A DNA stretch of 64,000 nt from Ailanthus altissimus. Taxonomy: Eukaryota; Streptophyta; Magnoliopsida; Sapindales; Simaroubaceae. Below are positions 23,857-35,402 of this stretch, piece by piece. The stretch is from positions 15,969,501 to 16,033,500 of the forward strand of contig OX327711.1 in NCBI GenBank assembly GCA_946807835.1. Reading direction: 5' to 3'. The notes under the pieces are model-generated. The model saw nothing but the letters and a program-made list of their open reading frames with translations, was not told where the DNA came from and did not search any database. Positions within the stretch are counted from its first letter, which is position 1, and each line of letters opens with the position of its first letter. The position numbers were made by a program, and so were the translations under genes.

Positions 23857-25132
23857 TTAATTGCAGTTTATTCTCTCTGTGTGATTTAGGACTCGAATGA
23901 GATAATAGATGGCCTTCTCTATGCCTTCACACTCTTGTGCTAAGATGTTGCCGATCGAAACTTTCGTAGTAAGGATGTATAGAATCAGGGGCAACCTGGA
24001 TTTAAGTGGCGTTATAACTGGTGGACTTATAAGGTATCTCTTGATCTCCTCAAAGACCTGCTTGTAATGAGCCATCCACTTAAAGTCTTCTCCATTTTTC
24101 AACTCGAGCATAAGTGACCATATAAGGAGTCGACTAACAGAGTTCAAAATAAATCTCCTCAAAAAATTAATTTTTTTTATCATAGGCTATAATTCTTTCT
24201 TGGTTCTTGGTGTAGGTGCGTCTATAATCACTTTTGCCTTATTTTGGTCTATCTCCACCATCCATTGATGTACCATAAAGCTAAGGAAGTGACCAGCTGA
24301 AACCTCAAATATGCACTTCAACAGGTTCAACTTCAGTTGATATTGTTTCATCCTCTAAAAGGCTCACTATAAATTAGCCAAGTTTATCTGAATTCGATTT
24401 GATCACCACATCATAAATGTAGACCTCTAATAACTAGTAGATCGTATCATAGAATATGGAATTCATGACACAGTAGTAGGTCGCCCCGACATGTTTTAGG
24501 CCGAATGGCATAACAACCTATTCATATATTTTGATCACCCCTGGGCATCAGAATATTGTCTTGACGACTTCAGTCTTCTTGTTGAATATCTAGTTATAAC
24601 TCAAATGCCCATCAAAGAAACTAAGAAATTGATGGCATACATCCAAATCGACTAGCATATCGGATATGGATATTAGGTATTCATCATTTGGGGTCCTTAA
24701 GTTGAGATTGTGAAAGTTTATATAAAGTCTCAGCTTTTCAATTTTCTTGAATATTGGGACTATATTTGACAACCACTCAACATAGTTTGTTAGCCTGATA
24801 AAACCTGTCTAGAGGAATCTTTTGATTTCTTCGGTGATTTTATCTCTAACTTCCCTTGAATTCCTCTACATATGTTGCTTATGAGGATAAAACCCGTTCT
24901 TGATTAGCAAGCTGTGCTTAACTATGTCTATACTAAGGCCAGGCATTTCTATGTAGTCCCATGCAAAACAGTCTTTAAATTCTCTGAGAATCGCCAACAG
25001 TCTGGACTCATATACTGGATCTAACATTTCATTGATGAAAATTAGCCTGTGGTCACCCGTAATTCCTAAATTGATTTCTTTTAGCTTGCTTTGAGGATTG
25101 TGGTCATCTAGCTTTGTTGGGGCTGGCTTCAA
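23857..25132 (-). pseudogene. Tat reverse transcriptase and first RNase H, remnant
   Basis: The region upstream of RT is clear: EFKDCFAWDYIEMPGL followed by KNGFYPHKQ (25132-24866). The RT palm follows with VPIFKKIEKLRLYINFHNLN and, near 24420, a decayed YVDD box (IYDVV). The RT connection and first RNase H come next, including FKWMAHYKQVFEEIKRYL and LAQECEGIEKAIYYLIRVLN (24183-23857). The open pieces are separated by stops or frameshifts. The loss of the YVDD aspartates alone would inactivate the polymerase. Confidence 0.88.
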
Positions 25133-25650
25133 ATCTTGGTTGATTCATAGGTCATGTTACTCATCTTTATAAATGCACTTGGTCGATGTACATTTATACA
25201 TCCTTTGTCTATTTACTAAAAAAATAAACTAAGTGTCGGCCAGTCTTGACCGTATTAAGGTAAGCAAGTTCCCCCTTAATGATTTATTGGGCATTAATCA
25301 CCATTGTTGTGGCTATATCCCAAGTATATTGGTCATGTTATTTCTTCTTAAGATTGTAGTGGTGATAGTTGGGCTGTACAATGAGGTAGATGTCACCTGT
25401 TTATCACCTTCAAATGACTTTGGGTCGACATAAATTATTTCAACTGTACCATTTGGTTGCCATCTAAAGATCATTTGATGCATGCTGAATTACAAACTTC
25501 TATTTGAGTGAATCTAATCTTGTCAAAGCAAGACATTGTAATCGCTCAGTACATTCATTACATAAAATAGTTCTTTCTTCTCAACATGGACAATTTTAAC
25601 TCTGAGGGAGATAAATCCATTGGTCAAGGTTTCACATTCAGCAAAATCAG

Positions 25651-25980
25651 TCATGATGACCTATGAGGGCTGCACTTCTCCTTGTTGATTCCTAATTTCC
25701 TCAATATCCTTAAAGGAAAAATATTGACTCCTGACTTATTATCGATGAGGATCCTCTTACAAGAGGCTTTATTAAGGTTGACCTTAACATAAAGAGGCCA
25801 AATGTGTTGGGTTATATGTTCTGTTGGATGAGGTAAACTTAGTGATGCTGGTTTGTCTAGCTTATCTTCCATAATGTGGCATATGTCTACCACATCGCCA
25901 TCCTGGGTTGATGGCCTCATTTGAGGCTTTCTTCCTTGTTGCCCCTTGGTTGTGCTAATCACTTTGAGTTTTTGGGTCAA
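25651..25980 (-). pseudogene. Tat aspartic protease remnant
   Basis: A 109-codon open stretch contains KRILIDNKSGVNIFPLRIL. This is the Gypsy retropepsin active-site region, where the usual form in Tat elements is LID.GS..N.LPL. It lies directly upstream of RT in the expected gag-protease-RT order. A following stop and the altered active-site residue mark it as a remnant. Confidence 0.8.
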
Positions 25981-27077
25981 TTTTATTATCTGGTTGCCTT
26001 GATTATTCTAATCACCTTGGTTCTTAGGTGATTTTTCATTAGGCTTTCGATTCATTGGTACCCAAAATTTTCTTTCGGATTTGCCACCTCTACTAGTCGA
26101 TCTATATGGCCAATAATCCTCTAGCATTTTACTCCCATAGAGCTTTTGGTTGAGGTTATTAATTTTGGCTAAGGTTTCTTAAGTTACATGGTCATCACTC
26201 TAATTCTAAACGGTATATTTAAAATGACTGAATTGTTCGTGCCTTTACAGTCTCCTCTTCTAAGTCTTGGTTGGCCTGGGTTGTGGAAGAGTATGCTTTC
26301 CTAACTAATCAAATACACTTCATCTCAGCCTGTTAACATCCCATTGGCTAAATGTGTTGGCCCGAGGCTTAAAAGTTTGCACTGGCCGGTGAGGATATGC
26401 CTTTCTTTCGAATCATCTTGAATTGTCTAGAATGTGGTCTAACACTAAGGATGGACTAGACAAGCCTCCTTAATAGTTGGTTGGTTATTCAAAGTTGGCT
26501 CAACTATGACCATCCTCTCTTTTTGGGTCGCTTCTAAAGCCATGTTGCTCACTTAGATCTTTTTTCTGAACTTATCTAGGGTCCAAACTCTTGTTGATAA
26601 CCCTTTCCCCTAATAACTTTCTCTTTGTAGAGGGTATAACAATATTAACCCCTGCTATTGAGAATGGGTCTCTATGAGAGGAGTCTTTCTCTTATAGCCA
26701 AAAAGAAGATGCCTTCATCGATCAACCATTGAATCTCTTTTCTAAACACAATGCAGTTGTTCGCACTATGTTAGCAATAATTGTGCCACTTGTAGTAGTT
26801 CTTTCATGCACATTGATCGACCAAAAGGATGGATTGGCCTTCAAACCGCTTTATCTGCTTGTCCTTCAAGAGTTAATAAAAGATCTGATTGAATTTTCAC
26901 AAATCAAACAAATATTCTTTGTCAATCTGGGTGTTTTTATTGAACTTCTTCGTCAGAGTCTGACTCATCCAACTCACTTTCCAAATTAGTATAAACTACA
27001 ACAACCTTCAACTAATTCTTGTAATACATCATTTTGGAGGATGTTCTCTTTTAATCTTTCTTCATCAAAAGTTATTT

Positions 27078-27712
27078 TTAACTGGCCGCTCGAGTGGGCA
27101 ACTCGTATAAATCTCTTAAGCGATCACCCTCAATGTATTCCCTCATAATGAAGGATATACCTCTTACCACTTTTGGGATGGAATTAGCCTCTGAGATTTG
27201 CATTTGGTAGCGTGTCCAAAGCTTCTTAAATTTGCTAATGTATTTTGAGACCGATTCGCCCGGCATCTGGGTGACTCCGGCTAGGTCAGCCGAAGTGACA
27301 TTTAGGGGCAACCTATAAATTTTGGTATAGAATTTATTCTTTAATTGCTCTTATTTGGCGATCAACTCGAGCACTAAGTTAGTATACTAAGTGAAAGGCG
27401 TCTTGGTTAGAGAGTTGATAAATAGTCTTAGCTTCCAGAAAGGAGACGAGCTGGCTTCACCATATTGAACTGTGAATCTAGAAATATGCTCAAATATGGT
27501 GATATTTACTTCACCCAAAAATAAAAAGAATTTGAGGATTTTATATCCCTTTGGGAAAGGGAAAAACATGTTATTACTATGAGGTATGGCTTCCTATAAG
27601 ATAAGCGCACCATAAGCCTTAGATCAAACCCTATATTCTGTACTGCTTTTGCTAGCATGTTCCTATCTATCTGAGGTTGCCTAGAACTATTGGTAGGCTG
27701 TATAAGTTTCAT
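27078..27712 (-). pseudogene. Tat gag (capsid) remnant
   Basis: The minus strand encodes the capsid-type domain: FPKGYKILKFFLFLGEVNIT, EHISRFTVQYGEAS, LRLFINSLTKTPFTWY (overlapping open stretches 27712-27387), then DLAGVTQMPGESVSKYISKF (27311-27078). This is the typical retrotransposon gag order. Downstream, at about 26990-26730, there are scraps of the zinc-binding and FRKEIQWLIDEG region. One or more frameshifts break it. Gag would form the cytoplasmic particle that packages element RNA. Confidence 0.85.
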
Positions 27713-27719
27713 AAACTAG

Positions 27720-28407
27720 AATTATATCGACCGCGATTAAGCTTGGCCGACTTGCTTTTGGCTTTGGGAAATATGTTGGTATAAACTGCCCAAATTGATC
27801 ATGTTACCAACCTGATCATAATTAAAAATTTGCCTTGGCTAGTTTTGGTGGACCTGCGAATTTGACGATTCAACTCTTTCAGATCGCAAAAGAATATTGA
27901 CCAAACTGTATTATAGGACGATCTGGTTATAATTTTATCGTTGACGAGGCTCCTATAATTCAGGGTTCGAGTAAGCCTAGAGAAAAGCTGTTGGCTCAGT
28001 TTGGTTTTGCCTTATTGACTGAAGGTCTTTTAGAATACTTCAGCTTATATTTTGATTATCCTTGATTAGTAGTCAAAAGATTGCGACCATCTGAATTGTA
28101 AGTAATGTGCTAAGTTGCTGATTCTCTTGGGCAATCTGAGTGACCAACCCTGATATATTGGCCGTAAAAAATAGCCTAGGTTATGGAAGAGTATTACAGT
28201 GAATCTCTTCTAACTATAGATTCAATAATTCTTCCTCGGCATAGGCCAAACTCACCTACCTTGATCAAAATAGACCAGGTTTCTGATTTGTGGTATGGAT
28301 GTGGCCATAGATCATTCAGCAACATTTGATACAGTTTTATTTCTTACCATCTGTCTAGTTATTATTGTTATACAAGAATGTAGTCCCACCGAGGGTACTA
28401 AGATGAA
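27720..28407 (-). other. Tat 5' leader
   Basis: Region between the 5' LTR and gag. No convincing start codon survives. A primer-binding site should sit just left of 28408, but I cannot match it to a tRNA; the minus strand there contains tagtaccctcggtggg. Confidence 0.4.
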
Positions 28408-31159
28408 TGTATGGCTATAAATTTTTGGGTTCATGTATACTCAATGTGTTGCTAGATAGATGCTCACCCTGGATTCAAGAGAAATCGAGACTAAAGGATT
28501 TATCAAGTAAAGGAAGGTTGAACTTGGCTGTTAGTGAGCGAGGTTTGGACCTGGGCTGTCTGCAAGCAATGTTTATCACTAAACCTGGCTGTAGTACAGT
28601 GAGTGTGCTGTAGAGCTTGGGTTCTTCTTAGAGAATGACGAATAAAGCTTTGCCAGTAAGGTTGTAGGTCTTCAACAAGCAATGACACAAATTTTTGGGT
28701 TGAATGATAAAAATAAGAGAAAAATGATAAAAGCTTAAGAGCTTGTATATTATATGTATTAAATAGTTGATGATATAATTGTTAAGGTCAGTGCTTACGT
28801 GCTATCCTTGAATGTACATATACTTATGTATTTATACAAGTGTACATTCCTAATAAATCGTTAATACCCATTTATATGGTATTATGCATGTAACGTTACA
28901 GACATTGTAGATCTGAAAGAGTTCTAATCAGATCTAAAAGTGTTTAGATAAGGGCTCATAGTTAGCCACACTAAGACATATAATTGCTAAATGTTAGCAC
29001 AGTTAAGTGTTAGCTAGTTATAATACTCAGCAGATCCAAGAGTTGGAGCCTTGTCTGCAATGGAACATAGATCTGGAAATATACTAGTAACTACATAGTT
29101 TCAAGAGTTGCAATCGGGTGCTAGGAAATGCATACCTATAGGGTATAGATAGTATGTTCTCGAATAATTATCCCTGATCTATTTCTGTCGATACGGGTCT
29201 GCAGTGGATACCTTTATATATAGATCAACATATGTCATACCTATAGGGTATAGATAGTCGTTCCTAGCTGACCGTGGAACTCATATTGATATATAGGTAT
29301 CCTATTAGGACTGGATATGGGACAAACTCACGAGGGCCTCCGATAGACACCCAATGTAAGCCGTCAACGGAAGGTCCTCTCGAGTTGAGTAGTATACATG
29401 GTCCTTTAACCTGAGTGCCACGGTGGGCTTGTAAGTGATCAACCATACTTTGATTCCACGCATATCACAGACCTTTCATGGTGTAACCGCTGGGTGCTGC
29501 TGGGTATGGTCTGATGCTTATGGAGTCTGATGCGTACAGATATGGGATCTATCAGCTCCCATATGGAGTTTGATATCAAGATGCTTCGAGACTGTATCTC
29601 AAAAAGTCTTGTGGCCACAAGCAATCATCCTGGGAAAGAGTTCCGTCAGGGTGGAACAATATGGCAAAGAAGTTTACGCATATTGTTCAGTGAGATACAA
29701 GTATGGAGATAAGACATGATGAGCACATGGGGATTTGATGGTGATAATCTATATCCCCGTATATCCAGGATATCATAACGGAAGGACTATACGTATACAT
29801 TGTAACCTCAACTTGCATGGTTCAATGCGCTCATTTATATATCTGTGACGTATGCGTGGGGCATTGCTCACTGACTTATGGAATAGTTCCATTTGATGAA
29901 TTGGGCATAGCACCTAGAGAGTCCTGCGATATGAAGTGTACTCGTTGTGCACTGGGACAGCGTGTCGGATTAAAGTGTTTATTCTAGAAATATTCAGCAA
30001 TATCACGGGAATACGTGCGTGTCTGTATTTAAATGTTAAATACAATAATTAATCAATAATTATTATTTAATAATTTTATAATGACACGTGGCGCATTGTT
30101 GACCCTCGGTTGAGTTTATCCAAGTGGGAGTTTGGTGGGACCCACTAGGGAATAGACTTGGTAACTATTTATGAGGGGTAAAATAGTCATTTCTCACTTT
30201 GATTATTTAATTGTTAAATAATCAAAATATCTCTCTTATTATATAATATAATATATTTTTAAATTATGTTATTTTATTATATAATATATTTTTATATTAT
30301 ATTATAAGATATTTTATATATTATAAGATATTTTATATATATAAGAATATAATATATTGTGTGCCAAATAGTTGACACCAATTAGTTGTAATATTATATT
30401 ATTATATATAAAGTGAAGAGAGAAGCAAATTGAAAATGTGTTGTGTGTGCTTCTCGGTCATTTTTGGCCGAGAGAGAAGAGAAGAGAAGAGAAAATGGAG
30501 AAAGAAGAAGAAAGAAAGAAAGAAAAGGAAGAAGAAGAAACGAAGAAAAAAATGGAGGGAAAAATAAAATTATTTTATTTTGTTTCTATGCTTTCAATTG
30601 AAGTAATGGTGGATTATTTTAAATTCTCTATTTCTTATCCTTTTGGAAAAAAGGATAAAAACATACACTGACTATTTTGGGGTTTAAAAGTTAAACCCAG
30701 TGTTGCGTAGAGGGCTGCTGTCTAGCTCACCAAGCCTACCATGTTGGTGACTAGAACTATCCACGAGTTGATCTCCATGCGGACTCCGAGAAAATACGTG
30801 TATAACATTACACGTTGAGGTGAGTTCTTTATCTTATAAATATATTAATGTGATTAATATATTTTATTTATTGTGTTTATTACAAAATTTATACGTTTCT
30901 GTTGCGTTAGGCAATAGACACAATTGTACATGCATACACCCACGAGTATTAGATCCGCCGCCAATAATACTTAATGAAAAATCAAGCCTATTTATAGGCT
31001 ACAAAACCTTATACAAACCTAATTTTACAAAGGGACAAAAAACTAATATAACACAACTTCTTATTATATACAAATATCTAAATAAGTTACAACACACAAC
31101 TAAGCTTGAAATCCTAAAAGGAAAAAGTCCATTAGACACCTTTTGGGCCAGCATTAATA
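28408..31159 (-). repeat. 5' LTR of the Tat element, split by a solo LTR
   Basis: The two halves, 28408-28779 and 30969-31159, align with the 593-bp 3' LTR once the 2184-bp family-A solo LTR and one duplicated pentamer are removed. The LTR ends with ..gcattaata (CA changed to TA) at 31159, directly before the target-site duplication gatat. Confidence 0.88.
28780..30963 (+). mobile_element. Solo LTR, family A (copy 3), 2184 bp
   Basis: Bounded by TG (28780) and CA (30963), with a perfect target-site duplication ataat at 28775-28779 and 30964-30968. A TATA box (tatataaag, about 30405) is followed some 65 bp later by a long GA-rich tract (about 30470-30560) that begins ggccgagagagaagag. Read as protein the tract gives a spurious Lys/Glu-rich ORF (30438-30671), which is not a gene. 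It shares most of its length with the copies at 11439 and 18308. Confidence 0.93.
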
Positions 31160-31164
31160 GATAT

Positions 31165-31705
31165 ATTACCCAAAAATTTTAATAGAATGTCTTTATGTAA
31201 ATAAGACCATTTTCATTTTTCATTTAAGAAAATAAAATTTTCCTTCACTTATTTTTCTCATAAAAAACAGAAGCAAAGAACATACTAGGTTAAAAATGAA
31301 TGGTTATGCCATTAAGATCAGTAGTACATGACAAACAAATTAGTTTGGTCTATTTTATTTTACTATCAAAATTGAATTCTAATAGGCCAATTTATTGACA
31401 AGACAAAATATACTTCAAATGACAATGATAAATAGCAATATAAGGCATTACAACAAACATCATCCTTTGTTTATTATACGAGTAATCTAGCGATAATATG
31501 ACTCTCATCTTGAAGATGTCCATCACACCATTATTTTAACTTACATGTATGCTCTTTATCGATTCTTGGCATGATGAAGTATTTTTGTGTATTTGTTGAT
31601 ATTGCACGAACTCTCAATTTACATCTCTTATCATTTCTTTTTTGTCTTAAAATAATCTTTTATCGACCTTAAAACTTTGAAGCTTTAAATACCTTTAGAG
31701 TGCAT
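31165..31705. other. Intergenic DNA between the Tat element and the chromovirus
   Basis: About 540 bp of AT-rich sequence between the two target-site duplications. No gene or element is recognised. It is the only original host sequence left between the two large elements. Confidence 0.5.
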
Positions 31706-32496
31706 TGTAGTATACATGTGCTTAGTTAAGGATTAATGGCATAAATAAAAAAAATTAAAAGAAATAAGAATAAGATAAAATAAAATATATTATTCAAGCA
31801 GTGGTTAGTTGAGAAGGGCGGCATTAAATATAAATTGAATGGAAGCAAATTCCTTATTGTTTTGCTAACATTTGGAAACTGAGAGACAAAAGCGATCTAA
31901 AAGAGAAGAGAAAAGAGCAGAAAGGAAAATGAAAGAAGAAAGAAAAAGAAGAACAAAGAAAGAAAGAAAAGAGAAAGAGAGAAGAAGAAAAGGAAGAGTG
32001 GCCGAGAGAGAGATTTAAAAAGAAATAAAAAGAAAATTTTTAAGAAACAAATTTGAGTAGTTACATTTATACCAAGTGATTTAGCGGGTAACATTTTTAC
32101 GATGTTAAAATATTTATGTTTCAATTTTTATAATACATATCAGTACTAATAATATATTTCTACACTCTATGATATAGGAGGAGTACCGACAGCTGGTAGA
32201 TCCCATAATCTAGACTCAGTTCAAGATTAGCATGCTTTTGTGAGTGGATAACTATATATATATATATATAGTATTTTCATTACAATAATTTATGATTTGA
32301 TTACATATTATTAGATTTATTTTATCAATGATTTATTTTTTAACAGATAAATATTTAAACTAATTAGTATATTTAAAAATATGTTTTTAGAATTTATTAC
32401 AGTATAGCTTATGATTATGTTATGTACAAAAATATTTATTTCAAAATAATTATACTTTCATAATATTATATAGTAGTATTTGTTAACCACTATATG

Positions 32497-35334
32497 TGTC
32501 ACGCCCCAAACCCAAAATATTTAACACACAACATAACTTACATCTATTAAATAATATGCACTCATAAATAATATTGCATAAAATTTCAAACTTTAATTCA
32601 ACATAGAAATCCTTAACAAGTTGCTAGTAGGTTTAACACTAAAATCAACCTATAAACTAAAATATAAACATAAACGTTTATTGACAATATTTAAATATTT
32701 ATTTCAATTTTTCAGAATTATAACAATTGAATTATGATTAGGGCAATTAGTAAACCAGAGATACGCAGAGTTTTCTCAGAGATTAACACTCTACTATATC
32801 ACTAGTAGCAACTTTGTTACCGAAAGCCCAAAATATATTCATTGCAAATTCTTACTTAAAATCTTACTTAAAATCAACCCATAACCACACTCAATAAAAT
32901 AATACATAAGTATTTATTTAATAGGGATAAATCAAATATCTTAAACCACGTGTCCCCAAATGAAACACTCAGCAACCTAGCAATTTAGGAAACCCAAGGA
33001 ACAGCAGAAGTCTTACCAAATTTGCTAAGCACACATGTACCTTATTTACCTGAAATCACCATAAACTATAATGAGTATAAAACTCAGTAAGCATACTAGT
33101 TTTTTTTTTCATATATCAAATACAAATACATATACGTACACAATGCATGTATATGATATATTGTGATAAATCAAATTCATAATCTTATCAAATCACATGT
33201 CAGGTAAGCGCTTACACATTCTTTCAAAACATATAATAGGAATACCATCACTCAACTATTACTTAGTAGGACTTCCATATCACATATCACATAATAAGTC
33301 AAATGTCACTCGTATGTGACATACCGTTTAAGAGGAATAGTATAAGTGAGGTTTTAAATTACATATATATAATGCTCATGCCCGAAGGTAAAAGCTAAAC
33401 CCTCACCCTGATTATCGGTGAGTCCTCTCACATGCACCTATACGCCACCATACGAATGTGATGACTCACTCTTCCTTTAAGTACCAATAGGATCTTCCCT
33501 AAATACGGAACATATAACATATACCAATCTTGAAGGAAATGCCACATATAAAGGCTCCACAAATAACATAAAATGCCTACTAAGTCAACAGTGAGTTCAA
33601 GCATCCTCAAAATACAAAATGTTTCTCATGGACATATTACACTTCAAAAGCTCTCTTTGTTAAACATATTTCATTTTGAAAGCTTACTTTCAGAAACACA
33701 TATATGTCATGTATGTCGATGCTCACATTCATAAACACATGTCTTCACATTTCATATCAAAATATACTTTAACATAACATGAACATATTCCTAACCACAT
33801 TTACAAAATCATACATAAGAATTACTATGTTTATTGTGATTTCAGTAAAAAGTCTAGTATACTTACCTCTTAGCACTTTCAGCTACAAGGCTTAAATCGC
33901 CTTAACCTATCAATAGAGATTAATCCTTTAATGAGCCTTAACATTCATACAAAACACTTTAAATAACTTACTAAATTACACATATTGCACTTATCACATT
34001 GAATTGATCTAATTACTTGGTTTCCCAAAACCTAGTATTCTGACCACTTACACTTAACAAAATTTTCTTATACATCAAATGATGTCTATTTACTCCAAAA
34101 TCAGAATATATCATTCTTGACTCATATATCCTTCTTATATATGAATATTATATGATAATTCCTACACAATCCATTCCATAAACACCATTAAATCCAAACT
34201 ATTAACCTGATAGGATCAAGATATTTACTGAACAATATTCAATCTCCCAATTTTATAAAATCATATACTAACTCAAAAATTATAAAACTATCACATAATT
34301 ACTCTTGACACATATTTCAATACATGATTAATATTTCACTTCAAAATCACTGCCAAATATATTGTAAAACTATTTTATTCTATAGCTTTAAAAATTTGTT
34401 AATCAAATACTACAATGAGCTGACACTCTTTAGAAAATCATAACAATTTAACCAAATTGATCTAAATTTTTAATTCTAAGTATATAATATTAGATATATA
34501 AAATTATCATATTCCATAAATTCATAAGTTTTTAAGATCATTCAGCAAATCAAAAATTGTTTGTCACTGTATCAAACTGTTAACATAGGTAATTTCTAGA
34601 ATTTCAGGGTTATTTTGATAAATTCACTAAAACTTCAATTTCTAGAATATTCAATCGATTTAAAGTCTAAAATGATTTTAAACATGTCTAATTTCATATA
34701 CTCAAAATTAAAAACTAGAATCAAAGTACAACAATTTATAAAATGTTTTGATCAAGAGACTATCAAGAAGAAATTCTGCAATTCATCATGATTTATCAAG
34801 TTATCTACATAATCATCATCAATTCTCACAATATCTTATGAAATCCACATCAAATTCTCAATTGTACATATTTCAAAAATCAAAACTTAAAGGAATTAAC
34901 TAAATTAATACCAAGAAACTAAAAAAAGGTTATAATATATCTCTTAAAGCTTAAATTCTAATTTTCTTCTTCTTTTTCTTCTTCTTCTTCTCTTTCTCTC
35001 CCCTTTCTTTCTCTCTTTTCTCACTCTAAAACAGGTGGCTAGACCAAAATGAGTGAATTAGAGTTTCAAAAGTGTATTTTTATACTAAGAGGCTAATTTT
35101 TAATATTTACGAATTAGCCCCCAAAACTTGTAAAGTATTACAATTTGGTCCTTAAAATAAATCTAAAGTCTTGCAAATAAACCTAATACTAATAGTATAT
35201 CCTTAAGCTATACAAACACTACTAATAACAATACATAAATCAAGTATCACTTACATACAAATAAAATATGTATATTTATATATATATATATATAAATACT
35301 TATTCTTACCGGTTGTGGATAAGTGGTTACTACA
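32497..35334 (-). mobile_element. Solo LTR of the TGTCACGCC Gypsy family, 2838 bp
   Basis: Runs from TG (tgtcacgcccc, 32497) to CA (ttactaca, 35334) with a perfect target-site duplication atatg at 32492-32496 and 35335-35339. Its first ~450 bp match the trapped fragment at 15566-16034, and about 1.6 kb matches 41371-42962. On the minus strand a TATA box (gtataaaaatac, about 35076-35083) lies about 50 bp before a GA-rich tract (CT-rich at 34966-35025 on plus). It has no internal region and no coding content. Confidence 0.92.
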
Positions 35335-35402
35335 ATATGTGTACTCTCCCCTTTAGTTTAGTTTGCTCTGCACATTTATTAGGCCAGTTTATATACTCTA
35401 CC

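Larger units (their letters stand above)
8898..31159 (-). mobile_element. Gypsy element of the Tat/Ogre type with antisense ORF
   Basis: The element is bounded by a perfect 5-bp target-site duplication, gatat, at 8893-8897 and 31160-31164. LTR-related termini lie at 8898-9490 and 28408-31159. Gag, protease, reverse transcriptase, RNase H and integrase remnants read on the minus strand from about 27.7 kb down to 22.2 kb, so the right LTR is the 5' LTR. A second RNase H-like stretch after the first, plus an oppositely oriented gene between integrase and the 3' LTR, are known features of the Tat lineage (Retand and Grande types). Subtracting the nested insertions leaves roughly 13.5 kb, a plausible original size. 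All coding parts carry stops, so it cannot transpose on its own. Confidence 0.9.

Noticed and set aside
30438..30671. Lys/Glu-rich ORF of 77 codons
   Set aside because: It is the GA-rich tract of a solo LTR read as protein. The other two copies of the LTR do not keep the frame.
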